This document shows positions 61,001-64,000 of a stretch of 64,000 bases of DNA, one piece after another. The notes beneath the pieces are model-generated. The model saw only the letters and a list, made by a program, of their open reading frames with translations, ran no database searches and was not told the DNA's origin. A program made the position numbers and the translations under genes. The DNA lies in the NCBI GenBank assembly GCA_004794785.1, contig SJOL01007418.1:182435-246434 (forward strand), written 5' to 3'. This DNA comes from Opisthorchis felineus. Lineage: Eukaryota; Platyhelminthes; Trematoda; Opisthorchiida; Opisthorchiidae. The stretch's first letter is position 1. The number at the start of each line of letters is the position of its first letter.

Positions 61001-61979
61001 TTGCTAACCAGCCTATTTATCCCATAAAACTGACTAAAGGCAGGACAAAGAATGCTACTACACGGGCAAACCACAGTACAGTGTATAAGGGGGCGGAAAA
61101 ATTCCATAAATGAAGTACACGCCCATATCTCCGTTGAGCCCTTTGGTGCATAAGGACAAACTGCTACAGCGTTCGTGATAGGGCGAAAGCATAAAATGTA
61201 TCTGTAGGCTAAGATGTGTCATATGTATCACTCCCACCAAAGCGGGGGGAGTAAGGTGGTACACAGCCATTCCTGAATAGTCGCGGACGTAAGGGGCTGC
61301 GCTGTTGTGTATACTCCAGAGGAGTGACCTCCTTTTGGAAGTGTCATATTCACAAGGTCTAGTACATGTTAAAGTGGACCTCCCGAGAGGAGAGTCATGA
61401 GAAATATGCATAATTATGCTCCACCCTGGAGATGGGCCTTCTCCGGTTAACGAGAATGAGCAAATCCACCAAGCAACCACGGAGTCTCATTATTGACGCA
61501 CTCGTGTGCCAGAGGAGCGGGGTTAAGATACAGCTGACGAGCAAAATGGTTGCAAAAGTTGATGGTTTGCCATATGCAGAAAGTTACACACAACAAAGTT
61601 CCACAAAGCTTGCTCTAAAAACGGTCAAAAGTTTCCTTCGTTGTGCAGTATATATCATGTCTACATTGGTGAAGATTACAAAGTAATTTGACAATGAAAC
61701 CTTCAAGACAGTTAAGGCGTTTTGTCATAAGATAGTTAGTTGATGATATTGAAGTTGGTGTCCAGTCGTTGCACGAACCCAAATGAGAGCAAACTAATGG
61801 CGAATTACGTATGTTATTTGCTGGTTCTACAGTGTACAGATAGATTCCCATCTCCCTCGAAGGAATATGATGTTTCCTCTTCACTTGTAGGCCGTAATCC
61901 AGCTTTTATTCATTCAGTCAGAAATGCACAACAAACTTGAGTACGGATGAGTGTTCCTTCAAAAATAGGCCCAGATTTC
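58005..61979. other. No recognisable gene
   Basis: Frames of 117 codons at 59271-59624 (+), 136 codons at 60027-59617 (-) and 140 codons at 61480-61058 (-) are the longest. The second is open on both strands. None shows a domain I recognise, and I could not place pyruvate kinase exons here. Confidence 0.3.
61058..61480 (-). other. Anonymous 140-codon ORF, unassigned
   Basis: A minus-strand frame rich in Ser, His, Pro and Tyr with no recognised domain. It might be part of an unclassified dispersed repeat. There is no evidence of splicing or a promoter. Confidence 0.15.
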
Positions 61980-62050
61980 CGGGTGGATGAGAGCGCTGCC
62001 TACAATTTCGACGGCCGGAGTTCGAACCCTACATGAACGTCTTCAAGTTG
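61980..62050 (+). other. tRNA-like fragment of unknown origin
   Basis: 'gggtggatgagagcgctgcc' followed about 20 bases later by the B-box-like 'ggagttcgaaccctac' has the spacing of a tRNA D-arm to T-arm. The rest of a cloverleaf does not pair well, and no SINE body follows. It may be a tRNA pseudogene or a fragment of another SINE family. Confidence 0.35.
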
Positions 62051-62714
62051 CCTTCTGACCCTGTTCCTGAAAAGCGTTCCACATACAGTCTCAGAAGTAA
62101 AGACGTAACACGAATCTTCCTCTTTGGGGCGCCACTAATTGAATGACGGAAGTGGTTCTCAAATAAGTTCACTATGTGCTGCGTTACGGCTTGTCGTAAA
62201 GTCGAAGTCACAGTAGCAACAGGAAATGGTCATGGGACGGACGGTCTCCTAAGCCAACATTTTGCACGAACCTAACGGTTTTGAACAAATGCATCAAAAT
62301 CTAACAATTAGAAACACAGTGGTGCAAGATGGGACAGTGTCCACAATAAGTGACTAATGATTGCTTTGTATGATGCAGCTTTATCGTAAATACCCAAGTT
62401 GGACGAGTAAGTCCGGAAGAAGCACAACTAAGTGGTAGATTCGAAGTCGATGCTCAGCGTACTGATAATGAGGAGCGAATACGGAGTGAAAAAGCTGTTT
62501 CCGAAGGAGAAGTAACACAATTCTAAGGGAAACTAAGAATACCGAATTGAGTAAGGTATGAAGCTACGAACGATCGACCATAAGATATCAACGCTATACT
62601 TCCCACTCAAAAATCGGGCTAATGAAAAGTCCGCGGAGAGCAAGTCGCGACAGCACAACCCAAAAAGTGAGTGTCTATTACCAAGCGAAGTAATACAGTA
62701 TATTTATCACCCGA
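62051..62714. other. No recognisable gene
   Basis: Frames of 70 codons or fewer. The stretch ends abruptly at the LINE that starts near 62715. Confidence 0.3.
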
Positions 62715-63755
62715 CAGATTCTGGAACAGCGACACTGCTTCCAGCAACCAACAATGGTTGTGTTCCTTGACTTGAAAGCTGCCTTTGACTCCGTGGACTG
62801 TCAGGTACTATGCCAGCGTCTATGGAGCAAAGGTGTCCCCCATAAATTCTTGCCCCTCCTTAAGACGCTGCACGCCAACTTCCGCGGACGTGTGAAGGTC
62901 TACGGGAAGCTCTCGCCTGAGTTTACCACGTGAAGTGGCGTCGGGCAAGGCTGACCTCTTTCATTTTTCCTCTTCAAATTCGCCATTGATACGATTACGG
63001 AAGACTCACTATCAGCCTCTAATGCCTGTGGGGTTGATGTGTTCCCGAGGCGTCCGCTCACAGATATCGAGTACGCAGACGACATAGCTCTTCTTGGATC
63101 TGACCCCGTGGTAATTCAAACAACATCAAATAATCTAAATAATTTCGCCTCAAGGTTTCGCATGCGCTTCACACCTGCAAACTGTAAAGTGCTACTGCAA
63201 GACTTGGTGGGCTCGAACCCTAGCCTCATGCTTGTGGATGAGCCGATTGGGGTGGTAGACAAGTTTGTCTACCTGGTCAGCTGTATCAGTCCCGGTGGTC
63301 TCGCGAAAGATGATATTTCCATCCGGATTGGGAAAGCCAGAGCAGCTTTTGTGGACCTGTATCACCTGTGGCGTAGGAGAGACACCAGCTTATCCACCAA
63401 GCGTCGAGTTTACAATGGTGCGGTGCACTCCATATTACTGCACGGGTTAGAAACCTAGCCGTTGCGCGCCGAGGACGTCAAAAGACTTTCAGTGTTTGAC
63501 CATTGATGTTTTCGGAACATTGTCCGAGTCTGGCGGGAACACCGGATCAGCAAAGGTGAAGTGGTTTTCGGAAGAAGTAACTCACCCACGATAGATGGAC
63601 TGACCACACTGCATAGATTGAGCTTGCTTGGCCACGTGCTCCGTATGTGAATCGACTGCCTTCCTCGAAGTGCACAACCACATTAAGGGTGGAAACGAGT
63701 AAGGAGATGTCAACCAATGACTTGGTTGCGCGCTGGTCACTGGCGTCTCCCTGCT
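62715..63755 (+). mobile_element. SR2/RTE-like LINE, 5'-truncated, nearly continuous RT
   Basis: The copy opens mid-domain with QILEQRHCFQQPTMVVF, then LDLKAAFDSVD (RT motif A, about 62770-62800), WSKGVPHKFLPLLKTLH, RVKVYGKLSPEFTT followed by a stop, SGVGQG then a stop (motif 'SGVRQGCPL' damaged), the catalytic EYADDIALLG (about 63070-63098), FVYLVSCISPGGLAKDD, KARAAFVDLYHLWRRRDT and VHSILLHGLET with a stop at 63458. The remaining tail (about 63580-63755) parallels the copy at 1390 but has a ~36-base deletion near 63727. It is the best-kept RT here, yet it has at least three in-frame stops. Confidence 0.88.
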
Positions 63756-63784
63756 GCCACGAAGAGACTGGACCTTACCGTAGT

Positions 63785-64000
63785 GTGACGGTTTGCGCAC
63801 CTCAGCGATCCATTGAGCTATACTGGGGGGTGTCCCCACGACACTCACAGTCTCTCATACCAGGTTGGTCAATGGTTAGAGGTCTGACGAACACAGTCTC
63901 CTGGTCCTCCAGGTTGGGGGTTGGAACATATGGCGACTTGTTCCGTAGAAATCGTAATGCATTTGCATTTCCTGCCAAACACCGCTGCCTTGCGGTTAGG
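63785..64000 (+). repeat. Dispersed repeat R, copy 2 (runs off the window)
   Basis: Partner of the block at 905-1210, sharing 'ccattgagct', 'ggttggtcaatgg', 'gtctcctgg.cctccaggttg' and the 'ccgc...cttg' end. Copy 2 continues to the window edge. It lies directly after LINE sequence, whereas copy 1 lies before LINE sequence. Confidence 0.6.

Noticed and set aside
62221..62300. 'aacctaacggttttgaac' near 62273, considered as a spliced-leader gene
   Set aside because: The start resembles a fluke spliced leader only in the first few bases; the expected length, ATG and donor site are missing.
1..64000. Bacterial-type defence, toxin, phage or CRISPR systems
   Set aside because: The spliced genes, Pol III SINEs and fluke retroelements show eukaryotic DNA; no operon, array or phage gene was seen.

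Overview
The window reads as nuclear DNA of a parasitic flatworm, most likely an opisthorchiid liver fluke (Clonorchis/Opisthorchis type). The reasons are: split genes with GT-AG introns; a tRNA-derived SINE whose translation gives the 'RWLKWLE...[14 protein letters not shown]' string that litters liver-fluke gene models; SR2/RTE-like non-LTR retrotransposons of the fluke type; moderate G+C; and very low gene density. The species assignment rests on recognition, not on a search. There is no bacterial operon structure, CRISPR array or prophage.

Only two genes are identified with confidence, both partial. The last two exons of CCT5 (chaperonin TCP-1 subunit epsilon) lie on the plus strand at 11101-11464 and 11732-12115, followed by an AATAAA signal. 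The last two recognisable exons of a divergent pyruvate kinase lie on the minus strand at 52528-52410 and 48266-48031, across an intron of about 4.1 kb. No upstream exons of either gene were found here. A third, unidentified terminal exon with good coding character sits at 40888-41079 (+).

Most of the rest is decayed mobile DNA. SR2/RTE-like LINE copies occur at 1390-2645 (+), 5590-7925 (+, interrupted), 9225-10260 (-, interrupted by a SINE), 39600-40830 (+), 43560-45200 (-) and 62715-63755 (+). All are 5'-truncated and carry stops or frameshifts. A Penelope-like element with a YVDDT reverse transcriptase motif and a GIY-YIG-type motif lies at about 12370-15270 (-), directly behind CCT5. At least eleven SINE copies are present; the one at 34309-34512 is flanked by an exact 13-bp target-site duplication. 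A previously unassigned repeat, here called A-B, occurs at about 15.6, 22.6, 35.6 and 45.4 kb and has inverted ends on its A part.

The stretches 16.4-22.5, 22.9-29.6, 35.9-39.6, 45.8-48.0 and 53.4-62.7 kb hold only short anonymous ORFs, which I could not assign and mostly take as chance. An assembly gap (386 N) lies at 4265-4650. No new multi-gene system is supported. The observations most worth following are the A-B repeat, the divergent pyruvate kinase tail, the unidentified exon at 40.9 kb and the SINE insertion with its target duplication.
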